A stretch of 24,577 bases of DNA from JAVVPO01 sp036655715 (GCA_036655715.1 JAVVPO010000033.1:1-24577); one strand, 5' to 3'; numbered from the stretch's first letter, positions 15,157 to 23,123 are shown. Notes: generated from the letters alone by a model not told the origin. A program made the numbers and translations.

Positions 15157-16161
15157 CTACATACTAATGCTCACTGCATGAGCAATACCAGATATACTTT
15201 CCCCTTGTTGTGAAGAACATAAACTCATCAAAGCACCTGTTGGAACAAGCAATATCTTCTTACATTTTTTTTCTAATAATTGTTTATACCAAAATCCTGC
15301 AAAAATCGAAGCACTGCATCCACACCCGCTAGCACCTGCATGGGTGTCTTGGTCCTCATCATTAAACATCATCACACCGCAGTCAGTAAATACATTGGAT
15401 AAATCTACACCTAATTTTTTTGCTAAATCTTTGGCTATATCTAATCCATATTGCCCTAAGTCTCCAGTAACAATAAAATCATAATCGCTAGGTTTCTGAT
15501 TTGTATCTTGCAGGTGGGTTAAAATAGTATCCACTGCAGCTGGTGCCATAGCAGCTCCCATATTAGCTACATCTTTTATATCAAAATCCACTATTTTCCC
15601 TGTAGTTATGCTTTCAATCTTAGGTCCGACCCCTGCGTTGCTAATAACAACATATCCACATCCTGTCACCGTCCACTGCTGAGTAAGCGGTCTTTGCCCA
15701 CCATATTCCATAGGCATTCTAAATTGTCTTTCTGCTGTCACAAAGTGACTGCTTGCTCCTGCTATAACACAATTTGCAAGTCCGCCGCCCACTAACATAC
15801 TAGCAACTCCCATAGACTCACCCATTGTTGAACAAGCACCATATAATCCAAGAAATGGTATATTAAAATCTTTGACACCTATACTGGTTCCACTAATTTG
15901 ATTTTGTAAATCTCCAGCTAATAAATACTGAATATCTTGTGGCTGCTTTTCCGCCTTAGTTAATAGTGCCTGGATAGTTTGCTTAATCATAGCACTTTCA
16001 CCTTTTTCAAAAGACTCTTGCCCTAACTCTTCATCTGGTAACTTATTATCAAAATACTCCCCTAGTGGACCCTCTGCTTCTTTCGGTCCTACTGTAGAGT
16101 ATGCACAAGTAATCACAGGTGGATTTTTAAATACAATAGTTTGTTTGCCTACATGTCCCAT
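15157..16161 (-). CDS. spoVAD: Stage V sporulation protein AD
   Basis: SpoVAD is the soluble, thiolase-like subunit of the SpoVA complex that binds dipicolinic acid at the outer face of the spore inner membrane. The 334-aa sequence is colinear with the family: the N-terminal GKQTIVFKNPPVI, GLYGACSTMGESM (about 110-122), and DTHAGASGCGCSASIFAG near the C-terminus. AGGAGG lies 6 nt before the ATG. It is 11 nt from spoVAC and 15 nt from spoVAE. Confidence 0.96.
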   Translation of the reverse strand: MGHVGKQTIVFKNPPVITCAYSTVGPKEAEGPLGEYFDNKLPDEELGQESFEKGESAMIKQTIQALLTKAEKQPQDIQYLLAGDLQNQISGTSIGVKDFNIPFLGLYGACSTMGESMGVASMLVGGGLANCVIAGASSHFVTAERQFRMPMEYGGQRPLTQQWTVTGCGYVVISNAGVGPKIESITTGKIVDFDIKDVANMGAAMAPAAVDTILTHLQDTNQKPSDYDFIVTGDLGQYGLDIAKDLAKKLGVDLSNVFTDCGVMMFNDEDQDTHAGASGCGCSASIFAGFWYKQLLEKKCKKILLVPTGALMSLCSSQQGESISGIAHAVSISM

Positions 16162-16172
16162 AATGGTCCTCC

Positions 16173-16619
16173 TTAAAGAATATAATATATAATCCCTATA
16201 ATGACACTCGCAATCGTTCCAAATACAATAACTGGCCCTGCAACACTAAAAAGTTTGGCTCCCATACCAAAAACATAGCCTTCACTCTTATACTCCATAG
16301 CCGCACTCACCATAGAGTTTGCAAACCCTGTAATAGGGATAATACTACCTGCACCCGCATAATTCCCTATTTTGTCATAGATATTAAGCGCTGTAAGTAC
16401 TGTACTTAAAAAAATCAAGGTAATGATCGTCGCACCACTTGCATTGGTTTTGTTTAATCCCATATAAATATAAATGTTATTAAGCACTTCACCAATTGCA
16501 CAAATAGTCCCTCCTACCCAAAAAGCTCTCCATGAATTTTGTAATACCTTATTCTTGGGGGAGTGCTTATCTACTATGTTTTGATAGTCTTTCTTAAGTG
16601 TTGATACATTTTTCATCAT
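16173..16619 (-). CDS. spoVAC: Stage V sporulation protein AC
   Basis: An approx. 148-aa membrane protein with about four spans and the SpoVAC hallmark AFWVGGTICAIGE, then AGAGSIIPITGFANSMVSAAMEYKSEG. In other spore formers it acts as a mechanosensitive channel subunit for dipicolinic acid. An in-frame GTG at 16625 overlaps the AAGGAG (16625-16630). The two ATGs at 16619 and 16616 are better starts (5 and 8 nt spacing), and 16616 is also possible. Confidence 0.94.
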   Translation of the reverse strand: MMKNVSTLKKDYQNIVDKHSPKNKVLQNSWRAFWVGGTICAIGEVLNNIYIYMGLNKTNASGATIITLIFLSTVLTALNIYDKIGNYAGAGSIIPITGFANSMVSAAMEYKSEGYVFGMGAKLFSVAGPVIVFGTIASVIIGIIYYIL

Positions 16620-16634
16620 TGTCACTCCTTCATC

Positions 16635-17075
16635 TTATTTACATACACTCAAAAATCCTGGATATACCCAGTAATATAATGCACCTACTAATTTGCCAAG
16701 TGCTAGCATTAAAATAATTAAGTGTACGCCTTTTTTTAGTTTAAATCGTCTTTTCATAATGGGGATAACATCTAGTACTTCTGCTATTGCTACTGCCAAA
16801 CATCCTACAAACATCCCAAATGCTAGTGCAAATAGCCCTATAATAATATTGGGGAGAGGCAAATAAACTTCCCATATATACAGAATGGTCCCTACTGTTA
16901 TACCCAGTGAAGCAGCTGTTCCTAATGCTAGATAATGACTCCTAATCTTAGGCTTAGTAGCAAGCCTTGGTATAACACCTATCATACTAAGAAAAGATAC
17001 AATGGCTGTTCCAAACACTACCCCGGTTCCTGCTCCCCAAATGATACTTAGTATTCTAGCTATTACCAGCTTCAT
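16635..17075 (-). CDS. spoVAB: Stage V sporulation protein AB
   Basis: A 146-aa membrane protein with four to five spans and family-typical FGTAIVSFLSMIGVIPRLA near residue 20 and CLAVAIAEVLDVIPIMKRR (about 92-110). It is a subunit of the spore dipicolinate system with an undefined role. Its ATG overlaps the spoVAA stop by 4 nt (ATGA), so the genes are coupled. The gene is absent from some clostridia that keep only spoVAC, AD and AE. Confidence 0.94.
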   Translation of the reverse strand: MKLVIARILSIIWGAGTGVVFGTAIVSFLSMIGVIPRLATKPKIRSHYLALGTAASLGITVGTILYIWEVYLPLPNIIIGLFALAFGMFVGCLAVAIAEVLDVIPIMKRRFKLKKGVHLIILMLALGKLVGALYYWVYPGFLSVCK

Positions 17076-17695
17076 TCTAACTGACCTCTTTTTTCTTTAG
17101 TTATACTCCCTATGATTGAGTCATCTATCTCCGTCTGATATGCGTTAAGTTCTACCTCTACAGGTGTTGGATCATCTGTTAGTTTCTTGTTTCCTATATG
17201 GTTAAAGAAGATAAGCACGCCTAAGGGTAATCCTATGGAATATGGTATAGTAATCCATAACGGATTATCATCTACCTGCCCTGTAAACACCTTATTCAGT
17301 ATGGTAAATGTCTTAGCCAATGATACATCTGTTTGATAAGCCATAATAGCTACTGTAGCCCCTGCAAAGATAACAATGCATACGCCAATCACTTTAATCC
17401 ACTCCAGCAAAAGGTTTTCTTTGATAGCCTTTGGTAGATACTGAACAATCACATCCATTTCGCCTACATTAGATACGGTCGCATCTGGAAATTGCTTTGT
17501 AATGCCATCAATAATTTCAATTATAGTTATAAGATAATTTGCTTTTCTATCGGGCACTATTTTTTTAACGCAAACCTCTTCTACTTGTTTTTTTATATTT
17601 TCCGGTGCACTTACCTCCGCAATATCACTTAGTAATACATCTTTTTTCTTAATGACAGTTGTAGTCTTAAAAGGTCTAACATATATATCCGGCAT
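17072..17695 (-). CDS. spoVAA: Stage V sporulation protein AA
   Basis: An approx. 207-aa protein with a soluble N-terminal part beginning MPDIYVRPF (a SpoVAA hallmark), then two membrane spans (about 100-122 and 145-170). An in-frame GTG at 17704 exists, but GAGGTGA (17705-17711) is 9 nt before the ATG at 17695, which is preferred. Its start lies inside the end of the small ORF at 17676-17837. It is the first recognised gene of a five-gene spoVA operon (AA, AB, AC, AD, AE); spoVAEa and spoVAF are not present downstream. Confidence 0.93.
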   Translation of the reverse strand: MPDIYVRPFKTTTVIKKKDVLLSDIAEVSAPENIKKQVEEVCVKKIVPDRKANYLITIIEIIDGITKQFPDATVSNVGEMDVIVQYLPKAIKENLLLEWIKVIGVCIVIFAGATVAIMAYQTDVSLAKTFTILNKVFTGQVDDNPLWITIPYSIGLPLGVLIFFNHIGNKKLTDDPTPVEVELNAYQTEIDDSIIGSITKEKRGQLE

Positions 17696-17837
17696 ACTCC
17701 GCACTCACCTCACCATTTACAAATAGTCCCTTTTCATACGCCTTATTATGACTCAATTTAGAAAATATATACGTACCAGCTACGACTCCTAATACAGCAC
17801 ATCCGATACTTAATATAATCATTATTCTTTTACTCAT
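17676..17837 (-). CDS. Small single-span membrane protein at the head of the spoVA operon
   Basis: This 53-codon ORF starts ATG at 17837 and ends TAG at 17676-17678. It has a basic N-terminus (MSKR), one hydrophobic span (about 5-27, IMIILSIGCAVLGVVAGTYIF) and a short polar tail containing LFVNGEVSAEYAGYIC. AAAGG lies 7 nt before the ATG. It overlaps the spoVAA start by 20 nt, which suggests coupling, and starts about 30 nt after a sigma-G-like -10. I do not recognise the sequence. A position ahead of spoVAA suggests a forespore membrane role, which is inference only. Confidence 0.72.
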   Translation of the reverse strand: MSKRIMIILSIGCAVLGVVAGTYIFSKLSHNKAYEKGLFVNGEVSAEYAGYIC

Positions 17838-17866
17838 AATCTCACCTTTCTTTGGTGTTTTTTCTT

Positions 17867-17896
17867 TAGTATGGTCATATTTAGCTCATTTCATTT
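17867..17896 (-). promoter_or_regulatory. Possible sigma-G promoter of the spoVA operon
   Basis: Minus strand: CATACTA (17867-17873) fits the sigma-G -10 CATnnTA. About 18 nt upstream is AAATG, a partial match to the -35 GnATR. SpoVA operons are sigma-G controlled in Bacillus, which supports the call, but the -35 is weak. Confidence 0.5.
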
Positions 17897-17919
17897 ATAA
17901 AACTCTCATTTATCTGCAA

Positions 17920-17954
17920 ATAAAAAAAGAACTATGAGTTTCCCCATAATTCTT
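17920..17954 (-). terminator. Terminator of the bactofilin-M23 unit
   Basis: Minus-strand 12-bp stem AAGAATTATGGG with CTCATAGTTCTT (17943-17954 and 17927-17938), all paired if G-U is allowed, closed by a GAAA tetraloop and followed by a U-run. Confidence 0.88.
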
Positions 17955-17979
17955 CCCTAAAATTTCTTAGACATTCGTC

Positions 17980-18333
17980 TTAGTCTGTTATCATATTACT
18001 CTTACCATAAAATAATCCGCCTTCTTTAATAGAAATACTTTTCACTTCTATATCCCCATGAAGTTCACCGCTTTCCATAATCTCTAGTAGCCCTTCACCC
18101 TTAATATTCCCCTTAACTACTCCATAAATGATGATGTTATGTGCATAAATATCTCCCACTATATTCGCTCTTTCTCCTATGATTACCTTACTTTGAGAAC
18201 TAATATCTCCTTTAATCATTCCATCTATTCTTACATCTTTCTCACTTGTTAGATTACCTTCTATTTGAGTATTGCTACCAATCAAGGTATCTATTTCTAT
18301 GTTACTTACTTTATTTTTTTCTCTATTAAACAT
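17980..18333 (-). CDS. Bactofilin-family polymer-forming protein
   Basis: A 117-aa protein dominated by the beta-helical bactofilin domain (about 10-110): IEGNLTSEKDVRIDGMIKGDI, then regular repeats such as VIIGERANIVGDIYAHNIIIYGVVKGNI. Bactofilins polymerise without nucleotide and scaffold cell-wall enzymes at the membrane. It lies 14 nt after an M23 peptidase gene in the same direction, a partnership seen in other bacteria where bactofilins position LytM-type hydrolases to set cell or spore shape. A GAAA-loop terminator follows. Confidence 0.92.
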   Translation of the reverse strand: MFNREKNKVSNIEIDTLIGSNTQIEGNLTSEKDVRIDGMIKGDISSQSKVIIGERANIVGDIYAHNIIIYGVVKGNIKGEGLLEIMESGELHGDIEVKSISIKEGGLFYGKSNMITD

Positions 18334-18347
18334 TACTATTCCCCCTC

Positions 18348-19190
18348 TTAAAATAAATGCCTAGGATTTACTGGCACTCCGTTTTCTCTTATTTCAAAAT
18401 GTAAATGTGAGCCGGTAGAATTACCTGTTGATCCCATTCCTGCAATCTCCTCACCCTTTTCTACTAGATCTCCTTCTTTAACATATAACTTAGAATTATG
18501 TGCATATCTTGTTTCTATTCCATTACCATGATCTATGTAGACAACATACCCATATCCATTTGAATATCCAGATTCTATTACTACACCCTTTGCCGCTGCA
18601 TGAATAGATGTTCCTATACTATTGGCTACATCAATCCCCTTATGCTTCTCTGTGCTCCCTTGATTAAAAGGATTGTTACGATCCCCAAAAGGACTAGTAA
18701 TAATACCTTCACATGGTTTAAATGTAGGTATATAGAGTTGTTGTTCCTTTATTCTTTCTTCCTTTAGCCTTATTTTTCTAGCCAAAGTAAAATCAACACT
18801 CTCTTCTCCTGGAATAAGATAGACTTCCACATCCGCCGCCTCTTCTATAGGTGCAGTCACTACCTTGCTAGCTGATGCCTCTTTCTTAATCGGTCTTTTT
18901 TCCTCCTGTATTTTCTCGCCTATCTCCTGTTCTATTTGTGATGCTACCGTCTTGGTTATCACACTTGCTATAGGCGGTTTTTGAGTCATTACTAGCTGTC
19001 TACTTACATAGGTATATTTATTATAAAAAAAGCAGGTGCTACTTAATAAAAAAAACAAAATCATTATAATTAGCCCTGTTCCCCACCTAAGCATAGCTCC
19101 TGATAAATTAAAAGTTGTTGCAGCCCCACCATTACTTGGTACGATAATTATATTAAATTGTCCTCTTGAATTTTCTTTTTGTACCCACAT
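18348..19190 (-). CDS. Membrane-anchored M23 (LytM-type) peptidoglycan endopeptidase
   Basis: An approx. 280-aa protein with one membrane span near the N-terminus (about 36-58), a charged linker (about 85-155) and a C-terminal M23 domain. Counting from the upstream in-frame GTG (19193), the zinc ligands are H184 and D188 (in HKGIDVA) and H265 (in HLHFE), with catalytic H232 and H263. All are intact, so it is probably an active hydrolase cutting cell-wall peptide cross-links outside the membrane. AGGGGG is 7-8 nt before the ATG at 19190; the GTG at 19193 is too close. It is followed 14 nt later by a bactofilin gene, its likely scaffold. Confidence 0.92.
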   Translation of the reverse strand: MWVQKENSRGQFNIIIVPSNGGAATTFNLSGAMLRWGTGLIIMILFFLLSSTCFFYNKYTYVSRQLVMTQKPPIASVITKTVASQIEQEIGEKIQEEKRPIKKEASASKVVTAPIEEAADVEVYLIPGEESVDFTLARKIRLKEERIKEQQLYIPTFKPCEGIITSPFGDRNNPFNQGSTEKHKGIDVANSIGTSIHAAAKGVVIESGYSNGYGYVVYIDHGNGIETRYAHNSKLYVKEGDLVEKGEEIAGMGSTGNSTGSHLHFEIRENGVPVNPRHLF

Positions 19191-19264
19191 CACAATACCC
19201 CCTACGATTTCTATGACTTTTCTATATAAATGTTTTTCATTTACTTAACAGTGTCCATTGTTAT

Positions 19265-19292
19265 ATTTTAACATTTTTTAATATATTTGCAA
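19265..19292 (-). promoter_or_regulatory. Probable promoter of the M23-bactofilin unit
   Basis: Minus strand: -35 TTGCAA (19287-19292), 16-nt spacer, -10 TAAAAT (19265-19270). The region is very AT-rich, so chance matches are possible. Confidence 0.45.
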
Positions 19293-19332
19293 TATTCTAT
19301 AAACTATTTTTAATATAATTAATTAATCCACT

Positions 19333-19369
19333 AAAAATAGTGCTTATCATTTCTGATAAGCACTATTTT
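19333..19369 (-). terminator. Terminator of the Cys-rich repeat gene
   Basis: A perfect 16-bp stem, AAAATAGTGCTTATCA with TGATAAGCACTATTTT (19334-19349 and 19354-19369). On the minus strand it has a GAAA loop and then a short U-run. It lies just after the gene ending at 19379. Confidence 0.88.
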
Positions 19370-19378
19370 AAAAGTCAA

Positions 19379-19744
19379 TTATCTACCGCATCCACAAGGT
19401 CTTGGATTTGGTCTTTGGCATCCACATCCGCCACATGGTCTTTGGCATCCACATCCGCCGCATGGTCTTTGGCATCCACATGGTCTTTCTGAATTTTCCC
19501 AACGTGCACATGCTCCATTAAGATTTTCTACGTCTCTTCTAAGTTGGCAAGCTTTTTTCTCTACTTCTTCAATTTCTCTAACTAATTCTCTAGTGTCACG
19601 TTCTACACGTCTAATAGCTTGTTGACAATAATTACGTCTATCACAACCTCCTCTTTCTTCAGAAACTCTTTCTCCACAGCTTCTTTCTTCATAATTTCTT
19701 TCACATTCTCTACCATAATTTTCTTGATTACATCCACATGACAT
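19379..19744 (-). CDS. Cys-rich repeat protein with predicted coiled coil (possible spore coat protein)
   Basis: An approx. 121-aa protein in three parts. The first is a Cys/Arg/Glu-rich head starting MSCGCNQ. The middle is a strongly charged helix (about 38-78, REIEEVEKKACQLRRDVENL) likely to form a coiled coil. The tail repeats the nine-residue unit CGCQRPCGG and ends in PCGCGR. There are about 20 cysteines. The tail is encoded by a 27-bp tandem repeat. I know no exact family. Small Cys-rich proteins of this kind occur in spore coats and exosporia, and the neighbouring spoVA genes fit, but a metal-binding role is equally open. A TTG at 19750 is in frame, but AAGGGGG is 8 nt before the ATG at 19744. 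Confidence 0.8.
   Translation of the reverse strand: MSCGCNQENYGRECERNYEERSCGERVSEERGGCDRRNYCQQAIRRVERDTRELVREIEEVEKKACQLRRDVENLNGACARWENSERPCGCQRPCGGCGCQRPCGGCGCQRPNPRPCGCGR
19410..19481. repeat. 27-bp tandem repeat in the Cys-rich gene
   Basis: Two full 27-bp units (19410-19436 and 19437-19463), each starting GGTCTTTGGCATCCACAT and differing at one base. A third partial copy follows (19464-19481). They encode CGCQRPCGG units on the minus strand. Confidence 0.9.
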
Positions 19745-19871
19745 ATTCAATTCCCCCTTGATTTTAATTTAAAGAATATTAATGCTTCTTCACTACACAT
19801 AATATGCATTAATCGACAAAAAAGGGACTCATTTTTCAAATTTCTCTCTACTTTTTATTTCATATGTTGTT

Positions 19872-21242
19872 TTATACCTCTGCAACTCTTGTTTTATAGA
19901 GCTTTCCACTGTTGCGTAGATAGAGGTAAACAACAATAAGTACAACCCCTTTTAATATACTACTAATACTAATACTCCACCATATCCCATTGATTCCTAG
20001 TAACTCTGGCTTCGAAAGTATATAAGCCATAGGTATTCTAGCCCCTGTTAAAATAATGCTTATAATAGAAGGAATATATGTCCTTCCCAGTCCATTAAAT
20101 GCCCCCGTTGTTGTAATCTCTATACACATAAATAATTGTGAATATCCTAAAATCTTAAGATATACTTCACCTTGCATAATAGCCTCTGTCTCTGGTATAA
20201 ACAATGAGAAAATCGGCTTACCAAAGAATATCAATAAGCCTGATGCAAAAATCCCTATGGCTACAGCTAACCCAATGCTTATCTTATAACCTTTTTCAAT
20301 CCTATCATATTTTTTAGCACCATAGTTTTGTCCCACAAAAGTTCCAAGTGCTGTAGATAATCCACCAGCAGTCATCCATGAAATAGCTTCTATTTGAGAA
20401 CCTACTTTTTGTACCGCAATAGGTATAGGCCCCCATACAGCAATAATCCTTCCTATCACCATAGAAAACCCTGTAAATAATCCACTTTGTACTGCTGCTG
20501 GGAAACCTATCTGACAAATCGTCTTAATCGATTTCATATGTGGTTTAGTAAATATTTCAAGTTTTAAGTACTCTTGTTTTCGTCTTATAATAATGTACAC
20601 AAAGCATAATGCTACCACCACTTGGGCTGCTACTGTAGCAATTGCTGCACCTAATACACCCATAGCTGGTACAGGTCCTAGTCCTAATATTAAAATGGGA
20701 TCAAAAACCATATTAAATATCAGTCCTATTGTATTAACAATAAACGGTGTTTTACTATCGCCTAGTCCATTAAAAATAGCTGTAAATACAGGATTTATGA
20801 AATAAAACACCATACCTAGTGCCATCACAATCAAGTAAGTTCTAGCCATAGAAATAATTTCTGGGTCTCCTAAATTAAAGAATCCTATCAAACTTTTATT
20901 AAATCCTAATAAAAATAAACCATATAATATAGCCAGTACAATATTAATTTGAAGTGCACTGGTTATATAATTCTTTGTGCTTTTTATATCTTTCTCCCCA
21001 ATACTTTGAGCAACTTTTATCTCTGCTCCAATTTTTGAAATCATGACAAAAGCCATCGCAAGCCATGTGAAAAATCCTGCCGTTCCAACTGCTGCTACAG
21101 CACTACTTCCCACTCTTCCAATCCAAATCATATCCGTCATATTATACGCCATTTGTATAAATGATGTGCCCATAATAGGAAGGGATAGTTTAATCAACTT
21201 TCCTACCATACTTCCTTGTGTTAAATCAATTCTTTTGTCCAT
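19872..21242 (-). CDS. MATE-family multidrug/cation antiporter
   Basis: A 456-aa membrane protein with about 12 spans in two homologous halves. The N-terminal LTQGSMVGKLIKLSLPIM and the span-1 region YNMTDMIWIGRVGSSAVAAVG are typical of MATE exporters, which move cationic compounds out using Na+ or H+. The second half carries a matching FVGQNYGAKKYDRIEKGYK stretch. Substrate is unknown. AGAGGAG lies upstream of the ATG. Length is standard. It is transcribed alone from an extended -10 promoter. Confidence 0.94.
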   Translation of the reverse strand: MDKRIDLTQGSMVGKLIKLSLPIMGTSFIQMAYNMTDMIWIGRVGSSAVAAVGTAGFFTWLAMAFVMISKIGAEIKVAQSIGEKDIKSTKNYITSALQINIVLAILYGLFLLGFNKSLIGFFNLGDPEIISMARTYLIVMALGMVFYFINPVFTAIFNGLGDSKTPFIVNTIGLIFNMVFDPILILGLGPVPAMGVLGAAIATVAAQVVVALCFVYIIIRRKQEYLKLEIFTKPHMKSIKTICQIGFPAAVQSGLFTGFSMVIGRIIAVWGPIPIAVQKVGSQIEAISWMTAGGLSTALGTFVGQNYGAKKYDRIEKGYKISIGLAVAIGIFASGLLIFFGKPIFSLFIPETEAIMQGEVYLKILGYSQLFMCIEITTTGAFNGLGRTYIPSIISIILTGARIPMAYILSKPELLGINGIWWSISISSILKGVVLIVVYLYLRNSGKLYKTRVAEV

Positions 21243-21302
21243 ACTGCTCCTCTTTTATCTCTTTTCTTTCTTAGTTTTTATCTCAATTTTTTCAGCTTAT
21301 CC

Positions 21303-21308
21303 ATTATA
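21303..21308 (-). promoter_or_regulatory. Extended -10 promoter element of the MATE gene
   Basis: Minus strand TGG-TATAAT (TATAAT at 21303-21308), with no good -35. The extended TGn motif may compensate. It lies about 60 nt before the ATG at 21242. Confidence 0.55.
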
Positions 21309-21484
21309 CCACACTCTAGTTTTTATGAAATGATCATTTTATCTTTACTTCAAGATTTACGCAGCAGCGAAGAACTAATTACAAAAAAATTCAAATATTA
21401 ACTGAGCATAGTAATGACGCTGAAATCAAATAACAAGGACACTTCAATTCTATCTGTTCTCAACTAATTGTTAATTTATATAGC
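21309..21484. other. Intergenic stretch without recognised genes
   Basis: This is part of the 331-nt gap between the MATE gene and the sulfatase genes. Beyond the MATE -10 element on one side and the sulfatase terminator on the other, I see no ORF, RNA gene or repeat. Confidence 0.6.
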
Positions 21485-21534
21485 TTAAAAAGGATATATC
21501 AAATGCTTCTAATGCTTTGATACATCCTTTTTAA
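21485..21534 (-). terminator. Terminator of the sulfatase operon
   Basis: 19-bp stem (21485-21503 with 21516-21534), TTAAAAAGGATGTATCAAA on the minus strand, with one G-U pair and a 12-nt loop. The 3' arm ends in CCTTTTTAA. The single non-Watson-Crick position pairs (G-U) only on the minus strand. Confidence 0.82.
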
Positions 21535-21573
21535 CTTCACTACTTTTCATATTTTTAAATATCTTTTTAGAAC

Positions 21574-23085
21574 TTAAGCATGCCATATTCTTGGCATATA
21601 CATTGATTCTTTACCCATTTCAGCCCATATGTATTTTAGAAGTAATTCTTGCTTAATTTCTCTTGCCTCCTCATCATCCCATAAGTTATTAGTTTCTTCA
21701 GGATCATTTTGCAAATCAAATAGTTGACCATATGTCTGATTATAATACACCGTTAGCTTATAGCGTTCACCTACATAAGTTTTCATATTAACAGTTGTCT
21801 CTTCATGTCTATGTTCACAAATAATATGATCTCTTATTTTCTCTTTTTGTGATAACCACACCTGTGACTCATCTAACCCTGTCATTTCATAAGGCTTTTC
21901 TATATCCAATAAGCTTAGTAGGGTAGTTGGAATATCTACCAAAGATTGAAGAGAATGATTAACTACCCCCTCCTCGATATTCCCTGTCCATCTTACTATA
22001 AGTGGCACTTTAATTAAGTCATCATACATAAAAGGACCCTTGGCAATCAGTCCATGCTGTCCTAAGAAATGTCCATGATCTGTTGTAAATACTACGATAG
22101 TCTCTTCACTTAGTCCTAATTCATCTAACTTATCAAGTATTTTACCAATGTACTTATCCATCAGACTAATCATGGCATAATATACTTTTTTATCTTTTTC
22201 CAGCAAAGTTGCTTCTACCAAATGACTTTCTAGTCCATGAATGCACATACCACTCTCATCAAATGCTGAAAAATCTGGTGTCTCCTCTTGCGTCATCTTG
22301 AAATAAGGTGGATTCTTCTCATGTTCACCTTCTCTTAGCTTAGAAGATGTAATATCTTCCTTATCATACATTGTATCCCAAGGTTCTGGCACGAGATAAG
22401 GTGGATGAGGATCAAAGAAACTTGCCCAAATAAAGAAGTTCTCACCCTTTTCTTTGTATTCTTCTAACTTAGCATTCGTTCTTTCTGCAATCCAAGTATC
22501 ATAATGGTATTCTTCTTTTATTTTCCACTTATGTCTTATACTATTTCTTTCTACATGCCCTGTTGGTTTAACAAAGTAATCCTTCCAGTTCTCACAACCC
22601 TGCTCTTCTAGCCACAAGGCATAATGCTGGCCTACATGAGATTCACAAGTATGATTCCTTGCTAATTCTACATGCTTAAAACCATAGAAATCCTGATTAA
22701 AGTTCTTCCAGAAATCTAAATCCTGTAATATCGGATAGGCTTCTAAAGAGGGATACTCCTTACTTCCTCTTAATTGCTGAAAATGTGCCTTACCAATCAG
22801 TGCTGTTTCATAGCCTTCTTCTTGAAGGACTTTCCCTATGGTTAATTCATCTTCTCTTAGCTTCGTTCCCAATGTCCATGCACCATGCTGACTTGGATAT
22901 TTACCCGTTATCAGGCTACATCTAGTTGGGGTACAAGTGGGATTCACCGTATATGCCCTATCAAAACACATTCCTTTATTGACTAGCCTATCTAAGTTAG
23001 GTGTTTGAATCTCTGAATTAAATTTTCCAATTGTATTATAGTGCTGTTGGTCACTTGTTATCAGTAGTATATTAGGTTTTTTCAT
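21574..23085 (-). CDS. Sulfatase, cysteine-type (S1 family)
   Basis: A 503-aa alkaline-phosphatase-fold enzyme that hydrolyses sulfate esters. The active-site signature is C51-T-P-T-R55 in NPTCTPTRCSLITGKYPSQHG. C51 must be converted to formylglycine, in anaerobes by a radical SAM maturase (anSME). Metal residues are in TSDQQH (D12) near the start and TTDHGHFLGQHG further on. A C-terminal LFDLQNDPEETNNLW segment is typical of S1 sulfatases. There is no signal peptide, so a cytoplasmic location is likely. It is 38 nt downstream of the second sulfatase gene. The substrate (mucin, glycosaminoglycan or other sulfated sugar) cannot be told. Confidence 0.92.
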   Translation of the reverse strand: MKKPNILLITSDQQHYNTIGKFNSEIQTPNLDRLVNKGMCFDRAYTVNPTCTPTRCSLITGKYPSQHGAWTLGTKLREDELTIGKVLQEEGYETALIGKAHFQQLRGSKEYPSLEAYPILQDLDFWKNFNQDFYGFKHVELARNHTCESHVGQHYALWLEEQGCENWKDYFVKPTGHVERNSIRHKWKIKEEYHYDTWIAERTNAKLEEYKEKGENFFIWASFFDPHPPYLVPEPWDTMYDKEDITSSKLREGEHEKNPPYFKMTQEETPDFSAFDESGMCIHGLESHLVEATLLEKDKKVYYAMISLMDKYIGKILDKLDELGLSEETIVVFTTDHGHFLGQHGLIAKGPFMYDDLIKVPLIVRWTGNIEEGVVNHSLQSLVDIPTTLLSLLDIEKPYEMTGLDESQVWLSQKEKIRDHIICEHRHEETTVNMKTYVGERYKLTVYYNQTYGQLFDLQNDPEETNNLWDDEEAREIKQELLLKYIWAEMGKESMYMPRIWHA

Positions 23086-23123
23086 TTAAACATTCTCCCT
23101 ATTTTATATATACATTTTTCACT

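Noticed and set aside
19410..19481. CRISPR-like array
   Set aside because: The 27-bp units are directly adjacent with no spacers and lie in a coding frame, so this is a protein-coding tandem repeat.
19745..19871. Sigma-E or sigma-K promoter before the Cys-rich gene
   Set aside because: A CATATTAT segment is present, but no matching -35 was found at the right spacing.
20314..20517. 67-aa ORF inside the MATE gene in another frame
   Set aside because: It overlaps a confidently identified long gene and its product has no recognisable features.
21309..21484. Hidden small RNA or gene in the MATE-sulfatase gap
   Set aside because: No stable structure, promoter-terminator pair or credible ORF was seen apart from the flanking signals.
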